NCBI RefSeq assembly: GCF_001421165.1
Contig: NZ_LMKB01000004.1
Coordinates: 57,827 to 121,826 of the forward strand
Direction: 5' to 3'
DNA length: 64,000 bases
Source: Frigoribacterium sp. Leaf8
Lineage (GTDB): Bacteria > Actinomycetota > Actinomycetes > Actinomycetales > Microbacteriaceae
Numbering within the stretch: the stretch's first letter is position 1; the number at the start of each line of letters is the position of its first letter. The notes under the pieces were generated by a model. That model saw nothing but the letters and a program-made list of their open reading frames with translations. It searched no databases and was not told where the DNA came from. Both the position numbers and the translations under genes were made by a program. Shown here one piece after another: positions 49,430 to 59,271 of this stretch.

Positions 49430-51705
49430 GACCGTCCGCCCCCTCGGGGACCACGTCCCCCGGCGTCGGGTCGGCCACGGTACGGACGGTCGCCGCCGCG
49501 GTCGTCGCGACCGCCACGGTCGTCGCGGCCTCCGCGGTCGTCGCGGCCTCCGCGGTCGTCGCGCGGGCCACGGGCGGGTCCGCCGCGCGAACCCCCGCGG
49601 TCGTCGCGTTGCTCACGGCCCTGGTAGCCGCCGCTGCGCGCCCCGTCGCGGCCTCCACGGTCGTCGCGACCCTGGTAGCCACCGCGCGAGTCTCCGCGGT
49701 CGCCACGACCTTGGTAGCCGGCACCGCGCGAGCCACCGCGGTCGTCACGACCCTGGTAGCCACCGCGCGAGTCTCCGCGGTCGTCACGCTGTTCTCGTCC
49801 CTGGTAGCCGCCACGCGACGCACCACGGTCGTCGCGACCCTGGTACCCACCGCGCGAACCACCACGGTCGTCACGACCGGCACGACCGGCACGATCGTCA
49901 CGTCCACTCCGGTCGTCGCGGCCCTGGTACCCGCCACGCGAGCCCCCACGGTCGTCGCGCGAATCGCGCCCACCCGTGTAGCCACCGGCACCGGCACCGG
50001 CACCGGCACGACGGTCGTCACGCGCGCCACGGTCGTCTTCGCCCCGCTCCGCTGCGCCGCGGTCGACCCATCCGCGGTTGGTCGCCTTGCCGCCGGCACG
50101 GATGCCCGAGGGGCGTCCGGTGCGCGGGTCGCGGTTGGCGTCACGGTTCGGGTACCCCGCCGCGCGCTCTTCACCAGGGCTCAGCGGACGGTCTCCGCCA
50201 CCTCGCGGCGCACGGTCGTCGCGCGAGACGAACCCGCCGCGCGAGCCGCGATCGTCGCGTGACACGAACCCACCGCGATCGTCACGACCGCGGCCGTCGT
50301 CGTTGCGGCCCTGGTACCCCGGTCGTGCTCCACCGCGGTCGTCACGTCCCTGGTACCCGCCACGGGCCGGACGCTCGTCGCGCCCGCGGCCGTCGTCGTT
50401 CCGCCCCTGGTAGCCACCACGAGACTCGCCGCGGCCGTCGTCGTTGCGGCCCTGGTAGCCACCACGAGATCCAGCGCGGTCGTCGCGTCCCTGGTACCCG
50501 CCGCGAGCGGGACGCGCGTCACTGCCGTGGTAACCGGTGCGAGCCGGTCGTCCCTCGCGTCCGCGACCGTCGTCGTTGTTGCCCTGGTAGCCGCGCACGG
50601 GACGCTCATCGCCCGAGCGTCCGTCGTGCCGGTTGCCCTGGTACCCACCTCGGGTCGGGCTCTCGTCGCGTTGACCGCGGCGCGCCTCCTGCTCTCGCCG
50701 GACCTGCGCCCGGCGCGAGGTCGACTCGGCCTGGTCACGGGCCGCGGCACGGCGACGCTCGGCACGGGCATCGGTCGCGGGGTCGTACTCTTCGTCGTCC
50801 TCGTCGTAGTAGTCCTTCTCGACCTCGTCGTCGGCGAGGGCCAGCTCGACGACGTCGGCCTCGTCGACGGGGGCGTCGGGGCTCTCGGTGATCGGGGCGG
50901 CGTCGACCGTCGAGTCGGCCGTGGCGTCGCGCGAGATGGTGAGGATGGCCCCGAGCTCGACCTTGGTCAGCGAGCGCATGTGGCCGACCTTGAGCGTGCC
51001 GAGGTGCAGCGGGCCGAACGACCGGCGCACGAGGTCGATGACCGGGTGGCCGACGGCCTCGAGCATGCGACGGACGATGCGGTTGCGCCCGGAGTGCAGG
51101 GTGATCTCGATCAGCGACGAGTCGGACGAACGCGAGAGACCCGCGCCACCGGCGACGAGCGTCGCCTTGTCCGCCGCGATCGGGCCGTCGTCGAGTTCGA
51201 CGCCGGTCATCAGCTCGTTCAGCACGGCGGGCGTGACGACGCCCTTGACCTTCGCGATGTACGTCTTGGTGACGCCGAACGACGGGTGCGCGAGAACGTG
51301 CGCGAGCTCGCCGTCGTTGGTCAACACGAGGAGGCCGCTCGTCTCGACGTCGAGGCGGCCGACGTTGAAGAGGCGCTCTTCGTACTGCTCGGTGAACTGA
51401 CGCAGGTCGGGCCGGCCGTTCTCGTCGCTCAGGGTGCTGACGATGCCGACCGGCTTGTTGAGCATGACGTAACGACGCGTGGCGTCGAGCTGCACGGCGC
51501 TGCCGTCGACGACGATCTTGTCTTTGGTCGGGTCGATGCGGCGGCCGGGTTCGGTGACGACCTTGCCGTTCACCGTCACCCGCCCGGCGGCGATCATGTC
51601 TTCGCTGACCCGGCGCGAGGCCACGCCCGCGGCCGCCATGACCTTCTGCAGGCGCTCGCCCGAGGCCAGCTCGGAGTCGTCGGAGGAGAACTGACTACGC
51701 GACAT
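49426..51705 (-). CDS. rluB: rRNA pseudouridine synthase (RluB/RsuA type) with a 450-residue Arg/Gly-rich tail
   Basis: 759 residues. S4 domain (ERLQKVMAAAGVASRRVSEDMI) and RsuA-type catalytic domain with Asp in GRLDVETSGLLVLTNDG and SGRNRIVRRMLEAVGHPV occupy the first 245. After an acidic stretch (EKDYYDEDDEEYDP) the remainder is a low-complexity tail of GGYQGRDDRG-type repeats, more than twenty tyrosine-glutamine-Gly-Arg units. Family members are normally 240-300 residues, with modest tails in actinobacteria. Start ATG at 51705 overlaps the scpB stop by 11 bp. Confidence 0.93.
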   Translation of the reverse strand: MSRSQFSSDDSELASGERLQKVMAAAGVASRRVSEDMIAAGRVTVNGKVVTEPGRRIDPTKDKIVVDGSAVQLDATRRYVMLNKPVGIVSTLSDENGRPDLRQFTEQYEERLFNVGRLDVETSGLLVLTNDGELAHVLAHPSFGVTKTYIAKVKGVVTPAVLNELMTGVELDDGPIAADKATLVAGGAGLSRSSDSSLIEITLHSGRNRIVRRMLEAVGHPVIDLVRRSFGPLHLGTLKVGHMRSLTKVELGAILTISRDATADSTVDAAPITESPDAPVDEADVVELALADDEVEKDYYDEDDEEYDPATDARAERRRAAARDQAESTSRRAQVRREQEARRGQRDESPTRGGYQGNRHDGRSGDERPVRGYQGNNDDGRGREGRPARTGYHGSDARPARGGYQGRDDRAGSRGGYQGRNDDGRGESRGGYQGRNDDGRGRDERPARGGYQGRDDRGGARPGYQGRNDDGRGRDDRGGFVSRDDRGSRGGFVSRDDRAPRGGGDRPLSPGEERAAGYPNRDANRDPRTGRPSGIRAGGKATNRGWVDRGAAERGEDDRGARDDRRAGAGAGAGGYTGGRDSRDDRGGSRGGYQGRDDRSGRDDRAGRAGRDDRGGSRGGYQGRDDRGASRGGYQGREQRDDRGDSRGGYQGRDDRGGSRGAGYQGRGDRGDSRGGYQGRDDRGGRDGARSGGYQGREQRDDRGGSRGGPARGPRDDRGGRDDRGGRDDRGGRDDRGGDRPYRGRPDAGGRGPRGGGRS

Positions 51706-52333
51706 CGTCGAACCCCCCCTGGCCGTCCGAGAGCAGGGGCGAGATGAGCGGCAGCTCATCGAGCGAGTTGATGCCGAGATGGGTCAAGAGGAGGCCTGTC
51801 GTTTCGTAGTTGATGGCGCCTGTCTCGGGGTCGGTGGACGACTCCGTGATCAGACCGCGACCCAACAGCGTACGGACGACCGAGTCGACGTTGACCGCCC
51901 GGATCTGGGCGATGCTGCTGCGGGTGATGGGTTGCTTGTAGGCGATGACCGCCAGCGTCTCGAGAGCCGCTGAGGACAGTTTCGTCGGGTTCTGCGTCAG
52001 CACGAAATCGCGCACGACCGGATCGTGCTCGTCACGGACGTAGAATCGCCAGCCGCCACCGACCTCACGCAGCTCGAAACCCCGTCGGATCGTGCCGTCG
52101 ACACCGTCGAAATCGGCCACGAGCGTCGTGATCGCCTGCCGCACCGCGGCGACGGGGGCGCCGACGGCGGTCGCCAGGTCGACGAGCGACTGCGGCTCGT
52201 CGGCCACCATCAACAACGCCTCGAGACGACGTGCGACGGCATCGGGTGACGACGGCGACTCGTCGACGTCCTGGACGACGTCGTCGTCGGCCGTGTCGAC
52301 GGCCGAGGAGGCGCGGGTCGCGTCAGCCCTCAT
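51695..52333 (-). CDS. scpB: Segregation and condensation protein B
   Basis: 212 residues. After a 45-residue acidic leader (RADATRASSAVDT from a motif copy) two winged-helix domains follow: RRLEALLMVADEPQSLVDLA, FELREVGGGWRFYVRDEHDPVVRDF, LSSAALETLAVIAYKQPITRSSIAQIRAV. It is the KITE subunit of the Smc-ScpAB complex that compacts chromosomes. ATG at 52333 overlaps scpA by 11 bp. Confidence 0.95.
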   Translation of the reverse strand: MRADATRASSAVDTADDDVVQDVDESPSSPDAVARRLEALLMVADEPQSLVDLATAVGAPVAAVRQAITTLVADFDGVDGTIRRGFELREVGGGWRFYVRDEHDPVVRDFVLTQNPTKLSSAALETLAVIAYKQPITRSSIAQIRAVNVDSVVRTLLGRGLITESSTDPETGAINYETTGLLLTHLGINSLDELPLISPLLSDGQGGFDDVA

Positions 52334-53177
52334 AGTCGGCCCCCAGCGCCGCGAGGTTCTCTTCGGTCCAGGTCTCGGCCACCCAGCGCACGCTGAGTTC
52401 ACCGAGCGGCTCGACCTGCTCGAACGAGATGGACGCGTGGCGGTACAACTCGAGCAGCGCGAGGAACCGGGCGACGACGACGCCCTTCTCGTCGATTCCC
52501 GCGACGAGCTGGCGAAAGGTGAGGACCGACCCACGACGGAGCAGCGCCACGACGACGGCCGCCTGCTCGCGGATGCTGACCAGGGGGGCGTGGAGGTGGT
52601 CCAGGCCGACCGTGGGTGTCTCGCGCGGCGCCAGCGCGAGGGTGGCGAGCGCCGCGAAGTCGTCGGGCGAGAGCGTCCAGACGAGCTCCGGGGTCGTGAC
52701 GCGGTACTTCTGTTCGAGCCGCACCGAGCGGGCGTGACGCGCCGCCTCGGCAGCGCCGTGCTGGGCGAACCACTCGGCGGCCTGCTTGAAGGCCCGGTAC
52801 TGCAGCAGCCGGGCGAAGAGCAGGTCGCGCGCCTCGAGCAGGGCGACGTCCTCGGCGTCGACGAGCTCGCCCTGGGGCAGCAGCCCCGCCACCTTGAGGT
52901 CGAGCAGCGTCGCCGCGACGACGATGAACTCGCTGGCCTGGTCGAGGTTCTCGTCGGTGTCGATGCGACGGAGGAACGACAGGAACTCGTCGGTCACGGC
53001 GCTGAGGGCGACCTCGGTGATGTCCATCTCGCGCCTGCTGATCAGCGAGAGCAGCAGGTCGAACGGCCCGCTGAAGTTCTCGAGCCGCACCTCGAAGCCC
53101 GGCGAGACCTCCGGGCCCGCGAGGGCGGTCTCGTCGGTGCCGGCCTCGGCGGTCGCCGACTCAGGCCGCGGCACCAC
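52323..53177 (-). CDS. scpA: Segregation and condensation protein A (kleisin)
   Basis: 284 residues from GTG. FEVRLENFSGPFDLLLSLISRREMDITEVALSAVTDEFLSFL is the Smc-neck-binding N-terminus; ASEFIVVAATLLDLKVAGLLP and the C-terminal winged helix (LLELYRHASISFEQVEPLGELSVRW) complete the kleisin. It overlaps parA by 17 bp and scpB by 11 bp. With parA and xerD it forms a chromosome-segregation cluster. Confidence 0.95.
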   Translation of the reverse strand: MVPRPESATAEAGTDETALAGPEVSPGFEVRLENFSGPFDLLLSLISRREMDITEVALSAVTDEFLSFLRRIDTDENLDQASEFIVVAATLLDLKVAGLLPQGELVDAEDVALLEARDLLFARLLQYRAFKQAAEWFAQHGAAEAARHARSVRLEQKYRVTTPELVWTLSPDDFAALATLALAPRETPTVGLDHLHAPLVSIREQAAVVVALLRRGSVLTFRQLVAGIDEKGVVVARFLALLELYRHASISFEQVEPLGELSVRWVAETWTEENLAALGADYEG

Positions 53178-54060
53178 GCGCGATCAGCTCTCGGGCCAGC
53201 TGGCGGTAGGCCTGCGCCGCCGGGTGCTCGGGGGCGAACTTGGTGATCGGGGTGCCGGCGACCGAGGCGTCGGGGAACTTCACGGTGCGGCCGATGACGG
53301 TCTCGAGCACCTGGTCGTCGAACGCCTCGACGACGCGTTCGAGCACCTCGCGGCTGTGCAGCGTGCGCGAGTCGAACATGGTCGGCAGGATGCCGTCGAG
53401 GGTGATCGCGGGGTTGAGCCGGTCGCGCACCTTCTCGATGGTCTCGACGAGCAGGGCGACGCCGCGGAGGGCGAAGAACTCGCACTCGAGCGGGATGAGC
53501 ACGCCGTGCGCCGCGGTGAGGGCGTTGACGGTCAGCAGGCCGAGCGAGGGCTGGCAGTCGATCAGGACGACGTCGTACTCGTCGCTGACCTGGCGCAGGA
53601 TGCGCGCGAGGATCTGCTCGCGGGCGACCTCGTTGACGAGGTGCACCTCGGCGGCGGAGAGGTCGATGTTGGCCGGCATGACGTCGAGGTTGTCGACGCG
53701 GGTGGGCACGATGACGTCGTGCGCGTCCTTCACGGCACCGATCATCAGATCGTAGATCGTGGCCTGGTCGTGCGACTGCACGCCGAGGCCGGCCGTCAGC
53801 GCACCCTGCGGATCGAAGTCGATGGCCAACACGCGACGGCCGTACTCGGCGAACGCGGCACCGAGGTTGATCGTCGTGGTGGTCTTGCCGACGCCGCCCT
53901 TCTGGTTGCAGAGGGTGATGATGCGGGCCGGGCCGTGGCTCGACAGGGGCGCGGGAGTCGGGAACTCGGTGCGCGGGCGCCCGGTGGGGCCGTTCGCGGG
54001 GACGGTCGCCGGAGCGCTCTCGAAGAGGGCGGGGGTGCTCGAGGTCGGCTTGGTGCTCAC
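53161..54060 (-). CDS. ParA-family chromosome-partitioning ATPase
   Basis: 299 residues. LCNQKGGVGKTTTTINLGAAF is the deviant Walker A with the signature Lys; DFDPQGAL, VVLIDCQPSLGLLTVNAL and PLECEFFALRG follow. ParA ATPases position cargo by cycling on and off DNA. No parB is adjacent, so this is the second, ScpAB-linked ParA common in actinobacteria and not the origin-proximal one. A 55-residue disordered leader precedes the core. GTG start. Confidence 0.92.
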   Translation of the reverse strand: MSTKPTSSTPALFESAPATVPANGPTGRPRTEFPTPAPLSSHGPARIITLCNQKGGVGKTTTTINLGAAFAEYGRRVLAIDFDPQGALTAGLGVQSHDQATIYDLMIGAVKDAHDVIVPTRVDNLDVMPANIDLSAAEVHLVNEVAREQILARILRQVSDEYDVVLIDCQPSLGLLTVNALTAAHGVLIPLECEFFALRGVALLVETIEKVRDRLNPAITLDGILPTMFDSRTLHSREVLERVVEAFDDQVLETVIGRTVKFPDASVAGTPITKFAPEHPAAQAYRQLARELIARGAAA

Positions 54061-54246
54061 GGGTACGAGAGTACCGGCGCCCCCCGACGCCGACGGGCTG
54101 CCGCGCCCGGCCCGTCACCAGGAAGCCTCATGCCTTGCTTGAGGGTTTTGCCTGGTCAGCGCCTGGTCGGGGCCGGGTCGGGGCCGGGTCGGCCTCGGGT
54201 CCCCGCCTGGTGGGCGCCGGGTCGTCGTCGGGTCGTCGCCGGGTCG
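54061..54246. other. 186-bp gap with G-rich direct repeats
   Basis: Between xerD and parA. Contains about ten imperfect copies of a GCC(G/T)GGTCG-like unit (54150-54245), giving frequent G-runs on the plus strand. No gene or clear hairpin seen. Confidence 0.6.
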
Positions 54247-55170
54247 TCACGCGGGTGACGACGCCCACCGGGCACGCGGGTGCGCCGTCGAGTAGACGTC
54301 CCGCAGCGCGTCCGCCGTCACCAGCGTGTAGATCTGCGTCGTCGCGACCGACGAGTGCCCGAGCAACTCCTGCACGACCCGGACGTCGGCCCCGCCCTCG
54401 AGCAGGTGCGTCGCGAACGAGTGCCGCAACGTGTGCGGCGACACCTCGACGCCGAGCTGCGCCCGGTCGGCCGCCGCCTGGATGATCAGCCACGCGTTCT
54501 GCCGGGACACCCGGGCCCCGCGCGTGCCGAGGAACAGCGCGGGCGTCGGGTCTCCCCGCGGAGAGAACACCGGTCGGGCCCTCACCAGGTAGGCGTCGAG
54601 AGCCCGGCGCGCGTAGCTGCCGAGCGGGACGACGCGCTGCTTGTTCCCCTTGCCGAACAGGCGCACGACGTCGCCCTCGATCACGTCGTCGACGTTGAGC
54701 GACACGGCCTCGCTCACGCGTGCCCCCGTCGCGTAGAGCAGCTCGAGCAGGGCCTTGTCGCGCAGCCGGGTCGGTTCGTCACCGTCCGTCGCGGCGAGCA
54801 GCGCCTCGACCTGACCCACCGAGATCGCCTTGGGCAGGCGACTCGGCAGCTTGGGCGGGCGGGTGGTGGCCGCCACGTCCACCGCGACCAGCCCCTCCTC
54901 GAGCGCGAAGCGGTGGAAACCGCGCACCGACGACAACACCCGGGCCACCGAGGAGGCGCCGAGCGGCTTCTCGACGCGGGTCACCAGAGCCGCGGGGAAC
55001 GTCGCGACGTCCGCGGCCTCGACCTCGTCCAGGGTGCGCCGTCCGGCCTCCGCCAGGTGCGCTCGCCAGAGGACGAGGTCGCGGCGGTACGCGGCGGTCG
55101 TGTTCGGGCTGAGACCACGCTCGACCGAGACGTGCCTCAGGTACCTGTCCAGCGCCTCCTCGATCGTCAC
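54247..55170 (-). CDS. xerD: Site-specific tyrosine recombinase XerD
   Basis: 307 residues, normal length. N-terminal SAM-like domain (YLRHVSVERGLSPNTTAAYRRDL) and catalytic domain with Arg in ATGARVSEAVSL, Lys in GKGNKQRVVPL, HTLRHSFATHLLEGGADVRVVQELLGH and Tyr in TTQIYTLV. It resolves chromosome dimers at dif with XerC. Syntenic with Nudix and pyrG upstream and parA downstream. Confidence 0.95.
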   Translation of the reverse strand: MTIEEALDRYLRHVSVERGLSPNTTAAYRRDLVLWRAHLAEAGRRTLDEVEAADVATFPAALVTRVEKPLGASSVARVLSSVRGFHRFALEEGLVAVDVAATTRPPKLPSRLPKAISVGQVEALLAATDGDEPTRLRDKALLELLYATGARVSEAVSLNVDDVIEGDVVRLFGKGNKQRVVPLGSYARRALDAYLVRARPVFSPRGDPTPALFLGTRGARVSRQNAWLIIQAAADRAQLGVEVSPHTLRHSFATHLLEGGADVRVVQELLGHSSVATTQIYTLVTADALRDVYSTAHPRARWASSPA

Positions 55171-55219
55171 GAGGTCAGGCTACGGCCGGGACCGCCGTGC
55201 CACCTCGGCGACGCACGCC

Positions 55220-55792
55220 TCAGCGGGACGCGACCGCGGCGAGCGCCGCGATGCTGAGGATCGAGTTGTGCAGCCGGCCGGCCAGCACTCCGTCGACGAT
55301 CTCGTCGAGCGAGACCCAGCGCTTCTCGATGTCGGCTTCTTCGTCGCTCCGCTCGAACGCGTCCGCCGTGGCGCCGACGCCGGTCGCCCGGAAGACCGTG
55401 ACCATCTCGTCGTTGCCGCCGGGTGTGGTGTGGAACGAGACGAGCTCGTCCCAGTTCGTCGCCTGCAGGTCGGCCTCTTCGGCGAGCTCGCGCTTCGCGG
55501 CGTCGAGCTTGCTCTCACCCTCGGCGTCGAGCAGGCCGGCGGGCAGTTCCCAGTCGCGGGAGCGGATCGGGTGCCGGTACTGCTTGATGACGAGCACGCG
55601 CTGCTGGTCGTCGACGGCCAGCACCGCCACGGCACCGGTGTGCGCGACGTACTCGCGCACCATCGGCGAGCCGTTGTAGTCGACGGTGTCGCGCTTGACG
55701 TTCCAGACCGCGCCTTCGAAGACGACCTCGGACTTCGTGATCGTCGGCGACGCTGGTTCGTCGGCGAGCGGCTCACCGGTCGTGTCGGTCAC
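55220..55792 (-). CDS. Nudix hydrolase, ADP-ribose pyrophosphatase type
   Basis: 190 residues. [28 protein letters not shown] is the Nudix box in the form used by actinobacterial ADP-ribose pyrophosphatases; the last position is Asp where most have Gly. [16 protein letters not shown] precedes it as usual. It breaks down ADP-ribose. It overlaps pyrG by 4 bp (GTGA). Confidence 0.9.
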   Translation of the reverse strand: MTDTTGEPLADEPASPTITKSEVVFEGAVWNVKRDTVDYNGSPMVREYVAHTGAVAVLAVDDQQRVLVIKQYRHPIRSRDWELPAGLLDAEGESKLDAAKRELAEEADLQATNWDELVSFHTTPGGNDEMVTVFRATGVGATADAFERSDEEADIEKRWVSLDEIVDGVLAGRLHNSILSIAALAAVASR

Positions 55793-57501
55793 GCCACGAC
55801 CTCGGCGGCGTCGGCTTCGTCGGCGAACAGCTTGCTCGCATCGTGGCGCTCGAGCGACGCCGCCACGAGCCCGGCGAACAGCGGGTGCGCGTCGTTGGGG
55901 CGGGACCGCAGTTCGGGGTGGGCCTGCGTCCCGATGTAGAACGGGTGGACGTCGCGGTCGAGTTCGACGTACTCGACGAGCGTGCCGTCGGGTGAGGTGC
56001 CCGAGAAGCGCAGGCCCGCGTCGGCGATCTGCTGACGGTACTGGTTCGAGACCTCGTAGCGGTGGCGGTGACGCTCGGACACCAGCTCGGACCCGTAGAG
56101 GTCGGCGGCGAGCGAGCCCGGCGTCAACGCGGCCGGGTAGAGGCCGAGGCGCATGGTGCCGCCCAGGTCACCGTCGGCGATGATGTCGACCTGCTCGGCC
56201 ATGGTCGCGACTACCGCGTACTCGGTGTCGGGGTCGAACTCGGACGAGGAGGCGCCGGTCAGGCCGGCCTCGTTGCGCGCGTACTCGATGACCATGCACT
56301 GCAGGCCGAGGCACAGGCCGAGCGCCGGCAGGCCGTTCTCGCGCGCGAAGCGCAGCGCGCCGAGCTTGCCCTCGATGCCGCGGATGCCGAAGCCACCGGG
56401 CACGCAGATGCCGTCGACCTTGCTGAGGGCCTTCGCGGCGCCCTCGGCGGTCTCGCAGTCGTCGGAGGGTATCCAGGTCAGTGACACCTTGGTCTGGTGT
56501 GCGAACCCGCCGGCCTTGAGGGCCTCGGTGACCGAGAGGTAGGCGTCGGGCAGGTCGATGTACTTGCCGACCAGGCCGATCGTGACCTCGTGCTTCGGCT
56601 CGTGGACGGCGGTCAAGACGGGCTGCCAGCCCGACCAGTCGACCTCGCCGGCCTTCTCGCCGAGGCCCAGGTGGTCGATGATGTACGCGTCGAGCCCCTG
56701 GTCGTTCAGCATGGCCGGGATGTCGTAGATGCTCGCGACGTCCTTCGCGTTGACCACGGCGTCCTCGTCGACGTCGCACATCAGGGCGATCTTCTTCTTG
56801 TTGCTCTCGCTGACCGGACGGTCGCTGCGCAGCACGAGGGCGTCGGGCTGGATGCCGATCGAGCGCAGGGCCGCGACGCTGTGCTGGGTCGGCTTGGTCT
56901 TCTGCTCGCCCGACGCGCCCATGTAGGGCACGAGGGAGACGTGCACGAAGAAGACGTTCTTGCGACCGAGCTCGTGGCGCACCTGACGGGCGGCCTCGAT
57001 GAACGGCTGGCTCTCGATGTCGCCGACCGTGCCGCCGACCTCGGTGATGATCACGTCGGGCTTGGGGTCGTCGTCGGCCTGCTGGCGCATGCGCCGCTTG
57101 ATCTCGTCGGTGATGTGCGGGATGACCTGCACGGTGTCACCGAGGTACTCGCCGCGTCGTTCCTTCGCGATGACGGTCGAGTAGATCTGCCCCGTCGTGA
57201 CGTTCGCTGACTGACCGAGGTCGATGTCGAGGAACCGCTCGTAGTGCCCGATGTCGAGGTCGGTCTCGGCGCCGTCGTCGGTGACGAAGACCTCACCGTG
57301 CTGGAACGGGTTCATGGTGCCCGGATCGACGTTCAGGTACGGATCGAGCTTCTGCATGACGACCCGCAACCCGCGGGCCGTGAGCAGATTGCCCAGGCTG
57401 GCGGCCGTCAGGCCTTTTCCGAGGGAGGAGACGACGCCTCCGGTGACGAAGATGTGCTTCGTCGTGCTGGCATCTGGACCCGAGTTCTCAACGTTCACCA
57501 C
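55789..57501 (-). CDS. pyrG: CTP synthase
   Basis: 570 residues. Synthetase domain [49 protein letters not shown]; glutaminase domain with nucleophile in [16 protein letters not shown] and GTMRLG near the C-terminus. It makes CTP from UTP and glutamine. GTG at 57501, or the next codon GTG at 57498. Gene order recN-pyrG-Nudix-xerD is the actinobacterial standard. Confidence 0.97.
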   Translation of the reverse strand: MVNVENSGPDASTTKHIFVTGGVVSSLGKGLTAASLGNLLTARGLRVVMQKLDPYLNVDPGTMNPFQHGEVFVTDDGAETDLDIGHYERFLDIDLGQSANVTTGQIYSTVIAKERRGEYLGDTVQVIPHITDEIKRRMRQQADDDPKPDVIITEVGGTVGDIESQPFIEAARQVRHELGRKNVFFVHVSLVPYMGASGEQKTKPTQHSVAALRSIGIQPDALVLRSDRPVSESNKKKIALMCDVDEDAVVNAKDVASIYDIPAMLNDQGLDAYIIDHLGLGEKAGEVDWSGWQPVLTAVHEPKHEVTIGLVGKYIDLPDAYLSVTEALKAGGFAHQTKVSLTWIPSDDCETAEGAAKALSKVDGICVPGGFGIRGIEGKLGALRFARENGLPALGLCLGLQCMVIEYARNEAGLTGASSSEFDPDTEYAVVATMAEQVDIIADGDLGGTMRLGLYPAALTPGSLAADLYGSELVSERHRHRYEVSNQYRQQIADAGLRFSGTSPDGTLVEYVELDRDVHPFYIGTQAHPELRSRPNDAHPLFAGLVAASLERHDASKLFADEADAAEVVA

Positions 57502-57549
57502 GGGATTCCATCCTATGTCACACCGAGCCGTTCCGACAGGCCACGCCTG

Positions 57550-59271
57550 TTACGAACGTGTGTCGGCCGTGGCCGGTCGGCGGGCCGACGAGGCGAGTTC
57601 GAGCAGTTCACGGGCGTGTTCGAGACCGCTGGAGCTGTCGGGCAGCCCTGAGAGCAGGCGGGCCATCTCGGCGACGCGCTCGTCGCCCTCGAGCTGGTGC
57701 ACGCTGCTCGCCGTCACCTCGCCCGAGGCGTCCTTGACGACGCGGAGGTGGTTGGTGGCGAACGCGGCGACCTGGGCCAGGTGCGTCACCACGATGACCT
57801 GTGCCCGTTCGGCGAGCGCCGCCAGGCGTCGGCCGATCTCGATCGCGGCCGAACCGCCGACGCCGGCGTCGACCTCGTCGAAGACGAAGGTGGGCACGTC
57901 GCTCGACCCGGCCATGACGACCTCGAGCGCGAGCATGACGCGCGAGAGTTCGCCGCCGGACGCGCCCTTGCCGAGGGGGCGGGGCTCGCTGCCGGGGTGC
58001 GGCCTCAGCAGGAGCGAGACGACGTCGCCGCCGCTCGTCCCGAGCTCGTCCCGAGGCGAGACCTCGACGACGATCTCGGCACCGGTCATGGCGAGGGCGC
58101 TCAGCTCGGCGCTGACCCGCGTCGAGAGGTCGGCCCCGGAGGCGCGGCGCAGGTCCCCGAGGACGCCCGCCCGTCGTTCGGCCTCGGCCCGCAGCTCGGC
58201 GACCTCGTCGTCGAGGTGCGCGAGGCGGTCGTCGTCGCCGTCGAGCTCGACCAGGCGTCGGCTGCCGTCGTCGAGGAGGCGGATGACGTCGTCGAGGGTG
58301 GGGCCGTACTTGCGGACGAGCCCGGCGAGGTCCGCGCGCCGGGTCTGCACCGACTCGAGTTCGACGGCCACGTCGGCGTCGAGGGTGCCGAGGTAGCTCG
58401 ACAGTCGGGAGGCGGATTCGCCGACCTGCACGCTGACCTCGGCCAGCAGGTCGGCGATGGGCTCGAGCGCCGGGTCGTGCGGGGCGACGCGTTCGATCTG
58501 ACGGCGTGCCTCCTCCACGAGGGAGACGACGTCGCGGGTCCCGTCGACCGCGTCGGTCGAGAGCACCTCGTGGGCGAGGCCGGCTGCCAGCCTGAGGTCT
58601 TCGGCGTTGCTGAGTCGCTCGGCCGCGGCATCGAGCTCGTCGAGTTCGCCGGCCACGGGGGCGAGGCCCTCGATCTCGTCGATCGCGGCCCGCAGGGTGT
58701 CGGCCTCGTCACGTCGGGCGTCGCGGTCGCGGGTGATCTCGTCGAGTTCGGCTCGGGCGGCCAGCCAGGCGTCGTACGCGCCACGGTAGTGTGCGGCGGC
58801 CTCGGCGAGGGCGGCCCCGCCGTGCGCGTCGACGGCCGCGCGTTGGGCGGCAGCGGACTTCAGTCGGATCTGCTCGGACTGGCCGTGGACCACCACGAGG
58901 TGGTCGGCGAGGTCGCCGAGCACGCCGATCGGGGCCGTGCGTCCGCCGACCACCGCACGGCTACGTCCCTCGGCCGAGACCACGCGACTGAGGAAGAGCT
59001 CGCCGTCGTCGACGTCGCCGCCCGCGTCCCGGACGCGCTCGACGATGGCCCCCTCGGCAGGGACCAGCCAGCGCCCGTCCACGACGGCCTGGGGGCTGCC
59101 CGAGCGGACGACACCGCTCTCGGCACGCTGACCGAGCAGCAGGCCGAGCGCCGAGACGACCATGGTCTTGCCCGCCCCCGTCTCGCCGGTGACGGCCGTG
59201 AAGCCGGGGCCGAGCGGCAGGGTCGCGCGACCGATCACGCCGAGGTCGCGGATCGAGATCTCTTCGATCAT
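57550..59271 (-). CDS. recN: DNA repair protein RecN
   Basis: 573 residues. MIEEISIRDLGVIGRATLPLGPGFTAVTGETGAGKT is the N-terminus with Walker A; coiled-coil arms run about 150-370; GASGGELSRVMLALEVV is the signature and TFVFDEVDAGVGG the Walker B. An SMC-like protein of double-strand-break repair. ATG overlaps the nadK stop (ATGA). Confidence 0.96.
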   Translation of the reverse strand: MIEEISIRDLGVIGRATLPLGPGFTAVTGETGAGKTMVVSALGLLLGQRAESGVVRSGSPQAVVDGRWLVPAEGAIVERVRDAGGDVDDGELFLSRVVSAEGRSRAVVGGRTAPIGVLGDLADHLVVVHGQSEQIRLKSAAAQRAAVDAHGGAALAEAAAHYRGAYDAWLAARAELDEITRDRDARRDEADTLRAAIDEIEGLAPVAGELDELDAAAERLSNAEDLRLAAGLAHEVLSTDAVDGTRDVVSLVEEARRQIERVAPHDPALEPIADLLAEVSVQVGESASRLSSYLGTLDADVAVELESVQTRRADLAGLVRKYGPTLDDVIRLLDDGSRRLVELDGDDDRLAHLDDEVAELRAEAERRAGVLGDLRRASGADLSTRVSAELSALAMTGAEIVVEVSPRDELGTSGGDVVSLLLRPHPGSEPRPLGKGASGGELSRVMLALEVVMAGSSDVPTFVFDEVDAGVGGSAAIEIGRRLAALAERAQVIVVTHLAQVAAFATNHLRVVKDASGEVTASSVHQLEGDERVAEMARLLSGLPDSSSGLEHARELLELASSARRPATADTRS

